Source: Actinoallomurus bryophytorum
GTDB lineage: Bacteria; Actinomycetota; Actinomycetes; Streptosporangiales; Streptosporangiaceae
DNA: 64,000 nucleotides
Assembly: GCF_006716425.1 (NCBI RefSeq)
Contig: NZ_VFOZ01000001.1
Span: 1,736,001 to 1,800,000 of the forward strand
Direction of reading: 5' to 3'
The first letter of the stretch is position 1, and each line of letters starts with the position of its first letter. The notes beneath the pieces are model-generated. The model was not told the origin of the DNA. It saw only the letters and a list, made by a program, of their open reading frames with translations, and did not search any database. The position numbers and the translations under genes are program-made. Shown here piece after piece: positions 44,847 to 53,242 of the stretch.

Positions 44847-44895
44847 GTACAGACCACCGGGCAAGAAGAGGTTCAATTATCAATCGGGTCTGTAC
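44847..44895. promoter_or_regulatory. Widely spaced inverted repeat in the citrate synthase leader
   Basis: GTACAGACC at 44847-44855 and GGTCTGTAC at 44887-44895 are perfect 9-bp arms 40 bp apart centre to centre, about four helical turns, just upstream of the citrate synthase ribosome binding site. Could be a paired operator or an RNA hairpin. Confidence 0.45.
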
Positions 44896-44924
44896 ACCAC
44901 AGGGGACGAAAGGCAGGACAGAAC

Positions 44925-46031
44925 ATGTCCGACTTCAAACCCGGTCTCGAGGGCGTCGTAGCCTTCGAGACTGAGATCGCGGAACCGGATAAGGAGGGCG
45001 GCGCTCTCCGATACCGGGGAGTCGACATCGAAGACCTCGTTGGCCACGTCTCCTTCGGTGACGCATGGGGCCTGCTGGTCGACAACAGCTTCGACCCCGG
45101 GCTCGCCCCGGCCGAACCCCACGTCCTCCCGGTGCACTCCGGCGACGTGCGCGTCGACGTCCAGAGTGCCCTCCCCATCATCGCTCCCTCCTACGGCATG
45201 CGTCCGCTGCTCGACATCAGCGACGAGCAGGCACGGGAGGACCTGGCCCGCTCGTCGGTCACCGCCCTGTCCTTCGTCGCCCAGAGCGCTCGCGGTCTCG
45301 GCCTGCCGATGGTCCCCCAGGACCGCATCAACGAGGCGCGCACCATCACCGAGCGGTTCATGATCCGCTGGCGCGGCGAGCCGGATCCCAAGCACATCAC
45401 GGCGATCGACGCCTACTGGGTGTCCGCCGCGGAGCACGGCATGAACGCCTCCACGTTCACCGCCCGTGTCATCGCCTCCACCGGCGCCGACGTCGCGGCC
45501 GCGATGTCGGGCGCGATCGGCGCCATGTCCGGTCCGCTGCACGGCGGTGCTCCCGCACGCGTGCTGCCGATGATCGAGAAGGTCGAGCAGCTCGGAGACG
45601 CCCGCAAGGTCGTGGCCGACATCCTCGACCACCACGAGCGCCTCATGGGCTTCGGCCACCGCGTCTACCGCGCCGAGGACCCACGCGCCCGCGTACTGCG
45701 ACGCACCGCCAAGGAACTGGGCGCCACGAGGTACGAGGCGGCCAAGGCCCTGGAGGACGCGGCGCTGGCCGAGCTGCGCGAGCGCCGCCCGGACCGCCCG
45801 ATCGAGACGAACGTGGAGTTCTGGGCGGCGGTCATCCTCGACTACGCCGAGGTGCCTCCGCACATGATGCCGGCCATGTTCACGTGCGCACGCACGGCGG
45901 GCTGGGCCGCGCACATTCTCGAGCAGAAGCGCACCGGCCGGCTCGTACGGCCCAGCGCGCACTACATCGGCCCGGCCCCCCGCCCGGTCGCTGAGGTTGA
46001 CGGCTCGGCCGAGCTCACGCACAAGGTCTGA
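44925..46031 (+). CDS. Citrate synthase 2 (2-methylcitrate/citrate synthase family)
   Basis: 368-aa citrate synthase of the short actinobacterial type. Catalytic His pairs are in AEHGMNAS and MGFGHRVYRAEDPR, and the acid region is NVEFWAAVILDYA, where Glu replaces the Asp of the classical motif, as I recall for the CitA subgroup. It condenses oxaloacetate with acetyl- or propionyl-CoA. A purine-rich Shine-Dalgarno (GAAAGGCAGG) precedes the ATG. Divergent from pdxH, followed by a terminator. Confidence 0.93.
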   Translation: MSDFKPGLEGVVAFETEIAEPDKEGGALRYRGVDIEDLVGHVSFGDAWGLLVDNSFDPGLAPAEPHVLPVHSGDVRVDVQSALPIIAPSYGMRPLLDISDEQAREDLARSSVTALSFVAQSARGLGLPMVPQDRINEARTITERFMIRWRGEPDPKHITAIDAYWVSAAEHGMNASTFTARVIASTGADVAAAMSGAIGAMSGPLHGGAPARVLPMIEKVEQLGDARKVVADILDHHERLMGFGHRVYRAEDPRARVLRRTAKELGATRYEAAKALEDAALAELRERRPDRPIETNVEFWAAVILDYAEVPPHMMPAMFTCARTAGWAAHILEQKRTGRLVRPSAHYIGPAPRPVAEVDGSAELTHKV

Positions 46032-46055
46032 GCCGGCCCGTCCAAGGGGACACGA

Positions 46056-46086
46056 CGGCCCGCGATGCCAAGGCATCAGCGGGCCG
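46056..46086 (+). terminator. Terminator after citrate synthase
   Basis: CGGCCCGCGATGCC and GGCATCAGCGGGCCG form a long stem with a 2-nt loop and one bulge, 24 nt after the stop. Confidence 0.85.
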
Positions 46087-46100
46087 TACGCGTCCGCCGG

Positions 46101-46138
46101 GCCTGTCCCGAAGTCCCCGGCGGGACTTCGGGACAGCC
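46101..46138. repeat. Dispersed palindromic element, copy 3 (intact hairpin)
   Basis: CTGTCCCGAAGTCCC (46103-46117), a CGGC loop and GGGACTTCGGGACAG (46122-46136) form a perfect 15-bp stem. It is related to copies at 3742 and 38423 but with two C/T changes. The hairpin probably adds a second terminator after citrate synthase. Confidence 0.75.
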
Positions 46139-46157
46139 CCTGGGACAGGGGTGAAAA

Positions 46158-46481
46158 ATGGGATCCATGTACACCGGCCCACGAGACGAAGACGCCGACG
46201 ACACCGAGCTGCGGGAGGAGCGTGCCCGCGCCGAACGCGCCGGGCGGCGCAACCGTGCGTCCTGGGCGATCGTGGCCTGGGTGATGGCCGGCGCGCTCGC
46301 GTTGCTGTCCTACGACTCCGGCGGCGCGGCGGTCGACGCGCACCGGGCCGGCAGACCGTGGCTGTACCCGGCGAGCGTCTCGGTGATCTGCCTGCTGGTG
46401 CTCGTGTCACTCGCGGGACGGGCGCTGCTGCGGCGGCGCGGCCGGCGTCAGGACGTGGTCTCACATCGCGGACCTGGCTGA
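46158..46481 (+). CDS. Small two-span membrane protein
   Basis: 107-aa protein: an acidic-basic leader (REERARAERAGRRNRAS), two hydrophobic helices (about residues 36-52 and 70-88), and a basic tail. GGGGTGA precedes the ATG. An ATG at 46167 is an alternative. No family recognised. Confidence 0.65.
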   Translation: MGSMYTGPRDEDADDTELREERARAERAGRRNRASWAIVAWVMAGALALLSYDSGGAAVDAHRAGRPWLYPASVSVICLLVLVSLAGRALLRRRGRRQDVVSHRGPG

Positions 46482-46514
46482 GAACACCGGCGTGACTTCA
46501 TTAGGCTTCGTTGA

Positions 46515-47624
<1,110 letters not shown>

Positions 47625-47637
47625 TCACTCATACGGC

Positions 47638-47657
47638 CGCCGTGGGCCGGCACGGCG
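47638..47657 (+). terminator. Hairpin after serC
   Basis: CGCCGTG-GGCCGG-CACGGCG forms a 7-bp stem 14 nt after the serC stop. Confidence 0.55.
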
Positions 47658-47753
47658 TGCGCTTTCTCCCTACGGGAGCCGACTAGGGCGCCTCGAGAGG
47701 GTCGATGGACGACCGGCAGTGACGATGCGGCCCCGTGAGGAAGGGAGGGTGAC

Positions 47754-48268
47754 CTACCGCTCGGGTCGTGTCCGTAGCGCGGCGACGGACTCCACCAGAC
47801 CCGCGCGCTCCAGCGCGGTCAGCACGTCCTCAATCGTCTCCGGTGGTTGACGCGGGAATCAACACTCTGCTGGAGGCATGCCCAGACGATCCTGTCATCG
47901 AGTTCGATTTGGTCGAGTACGAAGTCGTCCGGTGACCAGGTTGGACGTGACGATGACCTGCGCATGGGCCTTGATCGCGGCGGCGAGCACGTGTCGATCG
48001 TCGGGGTCGGGCAGCTTCAGGCCGTCGGTCAGTGCCTCATAGCCGTCGACAAGACAGTCCGGGACGGAGTTGTTCATCAGCTCGCGTAACCGCCGCAGCT
48101 TCTCGTGCGGGATGTCAGGGCGATCCTTCACAAGGTTCCCAACGCCTCATCGAGGATCTCCTCGGTCCACTTCGCCTGCACCATGCCTGTTTGAGCGATG
48201 CGAATGAGCAAGTCCCGAAGAGTGTTCCCGTACAGAACGCTCGCGTCATAGACGACAACGAAGGCCAG
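47754..48268 (-). pseudogene. Degraded PIN-domain toxin (VapC-like)
   Basis: Read in three frames, the region encodes a PIN ribonuclease: AFVVVYDASVLYGNTLRDLL and AKWTEEILDEALG with the first acidic residues, a premature TGA at 48128-48130, then DRPDIPHEKLRRLREL and LPDPDDRHVLAAAI in a second frame (47895-48131), then DDFVLDQIELDDRIVWAC in a third, with sequence apparently lost between TSNL and DDFVLD, and finally PPETIEDVLTALERAGLVES. No ATG, GTG or TTG opens the first part; CTG 48268 is the best. The upstream HTH gene looks intact and is the likely former antitoxin. Confidence 0.8.
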
Positions 48269-48270
48269 GA

Positions 48271-48732
48271 TCAGGGAAGGTCCAGTTCTTGGCTGAGGCC
48301 GGCGAGCTCGTCAGCGGCGGCACGGCGCTTGAGGCCGTCATGCCGTTTGTACTCCATGAGCGCTTGGGCGGTGACACGGCGATGTGTCCCGACGGTCCGG
48401 AAGTCGATCTTGCCGGATTCCAGCAGCTTGATCAGATAAGGGCGAGAGACGTTCAGCATGTCAGCCGCTTGCTGGGTGGTCAGTTCGGCGTGCGAGGGAA
48501 TGATCGAAATTCCCCGGCCATCCGCCGCCTCCGTGAGGATGTAGGCGAGCATCGCCACCGCGTCGCGCGGCACGATCAGCGGATCCTCATCTCCGACCTC
48601 GCCCCCGACCTCGATCGCCTGCTGGTCAGGATGACGCATGAGATAGTCCTTGATCCTTCGGACCGCGCGCGCTGCGACCGCGGCGTCGATCTCGCCCGGT
48701 TGGATCGAACGCTTTGTTGTCAGGTTGCTCAT
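48271..48732 (-). CDS. Helix-turn-helix antitoxin-like protein of a broken PIN system
   Basis: 153-aa protein with an excisionase-type helix-turn-helix (LTTQQAADMLNVSRPYLIKLL, then GKIDFRTVGTHRRVTAQALMEY). Such proteins accompany PIN-domain toxins in actinomycetes. ATG at 48732 follows a GGGGGGA ribosome binding site. The gene ends 3 nt before the first codon of the decayed toxin. The lower GC suggests a mobile origin. It may still autorepress or may be evolving freely. Confidence 0.82.
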   Translation of the reverse strand: MSNLTTKRSIQPGEIDAAVAARAVRRIKDYLMRHPDQQAIEVGGEVGDEDPLIVPRDAVAMLAYILTEAADGRGISIIPSHAELTTQQAADMLNVSRPYLIKLLESGKIDFRTVGTHRRVTAQALMEYKRHDGLKRRAAADELAGLSQELDLP

Positions 48733-49046
48733 CCCCGTCCCCCCTTCTAATCGCAGTATGTGCAGCAAACGAAGCAAACGCAATAGCTCCAGAAGCGTAC
48801 CTACCTACGCGGAGCTCGACCTTGACATACGTGTGGATCCCGTCGGCGAGTTCACAGCGACTGAACCTCAGGCGGTTGACTCGTCGTTCTTATACCCGTT
48901 CGACCAGTTCCCCGCCGCCCTCCGACAAGGCGCTGCGGATGCCTGGCTCCGGTGTCCAGCCTGGAACAACGCTCTCCCAACCGTCCGTGGCGGCCTGGTT
49001 CCTGCGGCAGCATGGAGACGACTCGCGCTCGGACGGCCAGATCATC
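48733..49046. other. Gene-free stretch between the antitoxin and the PH-like gene
   Basis: No convincing gene in about 310 bp. It probably holds the antitoxin promoter. GC is lower near 48733-48850, in keeping with an acquired toxin-antitoxin segment. Confidence 0.4.
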
Positions 49047-49068
49047 GTTGTCCGGGCGTCCGGACAAC
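49047..49068 (-). terminator. Hairpin after the PH-like membrane protein gene
   Basis: GTTGTCCGG-GCGT-CCGGACAAC, a perfect 9-bp stem immediately downstream of the stop codon on the minus strand. Confidence 0.7.
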
Positions 49069-49074
49069 AACGGG

Positions 49075-51030
49075 TCACAGCTCGGGAGGCGGCGCGGCGC
49101 TGTGCCCGGCGTCGGGCGGCCCCCACGGAAGGCCGTGACGTTCGCACTCGCGGCGTAGCTCGGCGAGGTCGGGCGGGAACGACACACGCCGCAGCACTCG
49201 CCCGGCCGGGCTCCACACCACCAGCCTCGGCGCCTCGGCCTCGTCGATGCCGACCCCGCCCAGGGCCTGCCGGGTGACGCTCCACTCGGTGCGCCCGAGC
49301 CGCGTCACCGACGAGATGCCGGACGCCGAGACGCGCAGCTGCGGACGGTTGCGGTCGTACAGCCACGCGCCCGCGAGGCCGAGTGCGAGGCCGGACGGCG
49401 CCGCCCACGCCAGCGCGGTCCAGAACCCGCCGAGGTCGACGCGCAGCCACAGCGAGCCGAGCACCGCGACCAGCTCGCACAGCGTCGCGGTCACCGCGTA
49501 GGCGAGAGCGCGGGTACGCGGCGGCACGTCGAGCTGGGCCGCCGGCAGCGCCTTCGGCTTTTCCGGCGAGGGCCCGGTGACCGCCTCGACGTGCGTCATC
49601 GACCCGTAGAAGGTGGCGTTGACGTACGCGTCGTACTCCGCGTCGGTGATCGGGAGCTGGACGCGCCGCGCGGCGTCGCGCAGGTCGGTACGCGAGATGC
49701 GCAGCATCGACAGGGGCGCGGCGAGGAACTCATCGCCCTCGTCGTCGTACATCCGCAGCCACGCGTGGCCGTCGACGGTGAGCAGCTCCATCCCGCCGAT
49801 GCGGTCGCGCGGCATCCGCAGGATGACGTCGCCCGCACCGTCGGCCCAGCCGATCCCGTCGTCGTCGACCACGAGCCGTCCGCCGGGGACGCGGGAGAAG
49901 ATCTCCGGCAGGCCGGCCAGGCCGTACTCCGACGGGCGTACGGTGCCCTGGTCGGGCGTGATGACGTGGTAGCCGCGCTCGTCCAGCGCGTGGGTGAGCT
50001 GGAACGCGTCCAGGCCATGTGCGGGCAGCCGGGCGATGATCTCCAGCCGGTGGCCGAACACCGTGACGACCGTCTGGTCGGCGACCGGCCCGCCCGTCAC
50101 CGGGTCGATGGCCGAACCCGGGCCGACGACCGCCGCGGCGACGGCGTCCGCGCGCACACGCCACTCACCGACCGTCGCGTGCCGTACGCGAAGCTCCGAT
50201 GGCGTGATGTTCCAGGTCAGCGGCGCGCCCGCGAGCCGGCGGCGGCGCGCGGCGATCAGCGCCACCCCGCCGGCGAGCGCCCACAGCCCGCCGATCAGCC
50301 GGCTGCCGAACTCCAGGCCGCCTCCCAGCGCGATCCGGGCCACCATGGTCAGCGAGAGCAGTGTCACGAGGAGGCCGACCGTCGTCGTACGCCGCCACGC
50401 GGTCGCCGTCGTGCTCAGCCGCCCGGCGTCGGTACGCCCGGCGGTCCGCGGCTCGTGCACGATCGCGAGGAGTGCCGCCTCCTGGTCGCGCAGGCGCTGT
50501 TCGGCCCGGCGGCCGAGCGCGCGGGGAGCGTCGTCCTCCGGGGGGAGGCTCTCGTCCTCGAAGACCGACCGGTCACCGTCGATCACGTGCGTGGTGATGC
50601 CGAGGCGGCGGGCCGTGACGTAGAAGGTCAGCGGATCGAAGCCCATGTCCGCGAGGGATCCGGCCACGGTGACGCCGAAGCGGTGGAAGATCGTGAGCAT
50701 CCCGTCGTCCGCGGTCAGCGCGAACTCCTCCACGCGGTCCAGCGCGTACGCCTCCAGGACCGAGCCGTCGGCGGCGAGGCGTTCCAGTCCCTTCGCCGAC
50801 AGCCGCCACCTCCCCGGCCGTGCCTCACGCAGGCCCAGCAGCCACGGCACCACGTTGCACGCGACCACGGCGGCCAGCCACGCCCCGGCCGGCCGGATCG
50901 GCAACAACGCGACGACCAGCGACAAAAGGGCGAAGGGCCCGGCCGCCACCGGACGCAGCCGGCGCGCCGGAGCGCGGAGGCCGATCAGCTCGAGGTTCAC
51001 GAGAACAGATCGTGACATGTCAGCGCCCAT
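49075..51030 (-). CDS. Large membrane protein with PH-like domains
   Basis: 651-aa protein not assigned to a named family. Pairs of hydrophobic spans occur near residues 28-65, 217-260 and 510-560, each followed by a soluble beta-rich block resembling bacterial PH-like (bPH) domains, e.g. LTWNITPSELRVRHATVGEW and VSASGISSVTRLGRTEW. ATG at 51018 is an alternative start. It lies 4 nt after the propeller gene on the same strand, so the two are co-expressed. Confidence 0.75.
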   Translation of the reverse strand: MGADMSRSVLVNLELIGLRAPARRLRPVAAGPFALLSLVVALLPIRPAGAWLAAVVACNVVPWLLGLREARPGRWRLSAKGLERLAADGSVLEAYALDRVEEFALTADDGMLTIFHRFGVTVAGSLADMGFDPLTFYVTARRLGITTHVIDGDRSVFEDESLPPEDDAPRALGRRAEQRLRDQEAALLAIVHEPRTAGRTDAGRLSTTATAWRRTTTVGLLVTLLSLTMVARIALGGGLEFGSRLIGGLWALAGGVALIAARRRRLAGAPLTWNITPSELRVRHATVGEWRVRADAVAAAVVGPGSAIDPVTGGPVADQTVVTVFGHRLEIIARLPAHGLDAFQLTHALDERGYHVITPDQGTVRPSEYGLAGLPEIFSRVPGGRLVVDDDGIGWADGAGDVILRMPRDRIGGMELLTVDGHAWLRMYDDEGDEFLAAPLSMLRISRTDLRDAARRVQLPITDAEYDAYVNATFYGSMTHVEAVTGPSPEKPKALPAAQLDVPPRTRALAYAVTATLCELVAVLGSLWLRVDLGGFWTALAWAAPSGLALGLAGAWLYDRNRPQLRVSASGISSVTRLGRTEWSVTRQALGGVGIDEAEAPRLVVWSPAGRVLRRVSFPPDLAELRRECERHGLPWGPPDAGHSAAPPPEL

Positions 51031-51034
51031 CCCG

Positions 51035-52012
51035 TCATGACCCTCGTCTGCGAGCGAACAAGGCGGCGATCAGAACGATCACTCCCGCGACCGCCACCAT
51101 CGCGGTCACCGACAACTTGTTCGAACCGCTGGTAGAACCCCCTGCGTGCCCCTTTCCGGACTGCTCGGAGGGGGCCGCGGACTTGGCCTTCGGCGGGAGT
51201 GCGCTGGCCGGAACCGGCACTTTCCACAGAGGCTGCCGCACTCCTTCGGAGCTGACCAGGAGCGACCGGCCGTCGGCGGTGAAGGTGATGCCCTCGCCCT
51301 GTTTCTGGTTCGGGATCGACACGTCCGTCAGCTTCTTGCCGGGCGCCCTGTAGATCTCGGCGTCCCAGTAGCCGCGGATCACGAACGTCCGGCCGTCCGG
51401 GGAGAACGCCCCGTCGGTCGCGTAGAACGGGGCGCCGCCGACCTTGTGCATGACGTTGAAGCCGCTCGTGCGCAGCTTCTTCGGCCCTTCGTACAGCGAG
51501 TCGCCGAACGCCTTGCTCGCGATGTAGAGCCGCCCGCTGCGCGGATCGATCATCATCGTCTCCGCGTTGCGCGGCCCGTCGGCGTACTTGATCCGGTAGG
51601 CGGTCGCGCGCAGCGTCTGGCTGCGCAGCACCGTCGGCTCGGGGATCCGGTAGACGGTGACGTACGGCCAGGCCCCGTCGAGGTTGTCGCCGATGTCGCC
51701 GACGTAGATGCCGTCCGGGCCGAGCGCCATCGCCTCCCAGTCGCGGTTGCTCGCCCCGGCGAGCGTCAGCGTCGCCCGCGTGCGGCAGTCGGGTCCGAGG
51801 GCGTACACCTGGGCCCGGCCGCCGGAGTCGTTGAAGGTGTAGACGATGCCGGGATGGCGCCGGCTCGCGGCCAGGCCGCTCGACTCATCGATCCGCGGGT
51901 TTTTGATCGTGCAGAGCTTCGCCGGGCCGTCATCGGCCGCCGCGGCGGCGCCCGGGATCGCCGCTGTGACGAGCGCGGCGAAGGCGACGAGGAACAGGCT
52001 GGTGAGCGGCAT
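51035..52012 (-). CDS. Secreted beta-propeller-like protein with a C-terminal membrane anchor
   Basis: 325-aa protein: signal peptide (LFLVAFAALVTAAIPGAAAA), repeated YVGDIGDN, IYIAS and FSPDGRTFVI-type blades that suggest a beta-propeller, a Ser/Gly/Lys linker, then a C-terminal helix (VTAMVAVAGVIVLIAALF) with an Arg-rich stop. This is a sortase-like or simple membrane-anchored surface protein. Operon with the PH-like membrane gene. Confidence 0.82.
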   Translation of the reverse strand: MPLTSLFLVAFAALVTAAIPGAAAAADDGPAKLCTIKNPRIDESSGLAASRRHPGIVYTFNDSGGRAQVYALGPDCRTRATLTLAGASNRDWEAMALGPDGIYVGDIGDNLDGAWPYVTVYRIPEPTVLRSQTLRATAYRIKYADGPRNAETMMIDPRSGRLYIASKAFGDSLYEGPKKLRTSGFNVMHKVGGAPFYATDGAFSPDGRTFVIRGYWDAEIYRAPGKKLTDVSIPNQKQGEGITFTADGRSLLVSSEGVRQPLWKVPVPASALPPKAKSAAPSEQSGKGHAGGSTSGSNKLSVTAMVAVAGVIVLIAALFARRRGS

Positions 52013-52062
52013 GCTCGGAATCCTCACCGCTCGCCGGGGACGCGAAGCGTGGCGCGGGCGAC

Positions 52063-52146
52063 TCAATGGAGAATCGTGCCGACGATCACGGCGGACACGA
52101 GGACCGCCAGGACGGCCGGCAGCAACCATCGTGGAGCACGGTTCAC
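52063..52146 (-). CDS. 27-aa membrane peptide
   Basis: GTG start at 52146, stop at 52063. The product has a short basic head (MNRAPRW) and one hydrophobic helix (LLPAVLAVLVSAVIVGTIL). TAGGCT at 52153-52158 (minus strand) stands exactly 6 nt before the start, the same layout as several leaderless genes here, so it is likely transcribed and translated without a leader. Lies between the propeller gene and the glutamine amidotransferase. Confidence 0.55.
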   Translation of the reverse strand: MNRAPRWLLPAVLAVLVSAVIVGTILH

Positions 52147-52240
52147 GTGATGAGCCTATGCGGTCGGCGAATGCGGCGAACCGCCGGAGCGATCGACGCG
52201 TCATATGGGAGCAGCAGGGGGACAGATGGGGGTGCGATCC

Positions 52241-53107
52241 ATGTGTGGACTGTTCGGTCTTTTGCGCGCTTCGGGGGCGCGACACCCGGAATGGGCCTCG
52301 GACGCGTTCGTGGCGCTCGGCATGCTCGCCGAAGAACGCGGCGTCGAATCGGCCGGGGTGGCGCTGTTCGGCCGGCCGGGGGCGATGAACGTCGTGACAC
52401 CGACGATCCAGGGCGACGTCACCGACGGCGGCTGCCGGGTGGTCAAGGGCCGCGGCCGGTTCACCGCGGTGTGGCGGTCCGATCTGCTGGCCGACCTGGA
52501 CCGGGCACCGGTGGCGCTCGGCCACACCCGCTGGGCCACACAGGGCTCACCGGACCAGCTCGTGAACGCCGGTCCGCTGCTGGTCGGCTCGCTCGCCGGC
52601 ACGCACAACGGCGACGTCGAGGCGGCGGATCTGCGGACCCGGTTCGCCCTGCCGCCCGCCATCGGGGCCACCGACAGTGAGGTGATCTACCAGGCGCTGG
52701 CCGCCGGGCACCGGCCGGTAGAGGTCCTGAGCGCCCTGCACGGCCGTACCGCGCTCGCCTGGGTCGACCGGGCCGACCCGGGCCGCCTGCACCTGGCACG
52801 CGCCGCGCTGAGCCCGCTCTGCGTGGCCATGGACGGCGAGCGGAACATCTACTGGGCCTCCAACCCGGCCTGGTTCCGGACCCTGGAGCGCGGCACGCGT
52901 GTGCGCTTCCAGTCCGCGGTCCTGATCCGCGAGGGCACGCACCTCACGATCGAGGACGGCGTCATGCGCAGCGAGACCTTCGTCCCGACCGCGCGGCCGG
53001 GCGATCTGCGGATGCCCGACAAGGTGTGGCTGGGCTTCGACGCCGCCGACCGCGAGCGCGACTTCGCCCAGCGCCGCCACCGCGTCAGCGCGGTCTGCGC
53101 CGCCTGA
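52241..53107 (+). CDS. Class II glutamine amidotransferase domain protein
   Basis: 288-aa Ntn-hydrolase. The start ATG is followed directly by Cys (MCGLFGLLR), the nucleophile exposed after Met removal, which fixes the start at 52241. GHTRWATQG and GTHNGDVE are the glutamine-binding motifs shared with PurF and GlmS. No synthetase domain follows, so it may pair with another subunit or act as a stand-alone amidase. Confidence 0.87.
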   Translation: MCGLFGLLRASGARHPEWASDAFVALGMLAEERGVESAGVALFGRPGAMNVVTPTIQGDVTDGGCRVVKGRGRFTAVWRSDLLADLDRAPVALGHTRWATQGSPDQLVNAGPLLVGSLAGTHNGDVEAADLRTRFALPPAIGATDSEVIYQALAAGHRPVEVLSALHGRTALAWVDRADPGRLHLARAALSPLCVAMDGERNIYWASNPAWFRTLERGTRVRFQSAVLIREGTHLTIEDGVMRSETFVPTARPGDLRMPDKVWLGFDAADRERDFAQRRHRVSAVCAA

Positions 53108-53112
53108 TCCAC

Positions 53113-53137
53113 GGGGCGTGTCCGCCGGACACGCCCC
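53113..53137 (+). terminator. Terminator after the amidotransferase
   Basis: GGGGCGTGTCC-GCC-GGACACGCCCC, a perfect 11-bp stem 6 nt past the stop. Confidence 0.85.
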
Positions 53138-53242
53138 GGGCCCCGCGGCCGGTACGAGGGCATCGGCCGCGGGGTCGCTCTCCTTTTCCCGGCGGTCCCC
53201 CGCGAATCACCGCGTGCCGCCATTTGCGGCACGATGTCTCCC

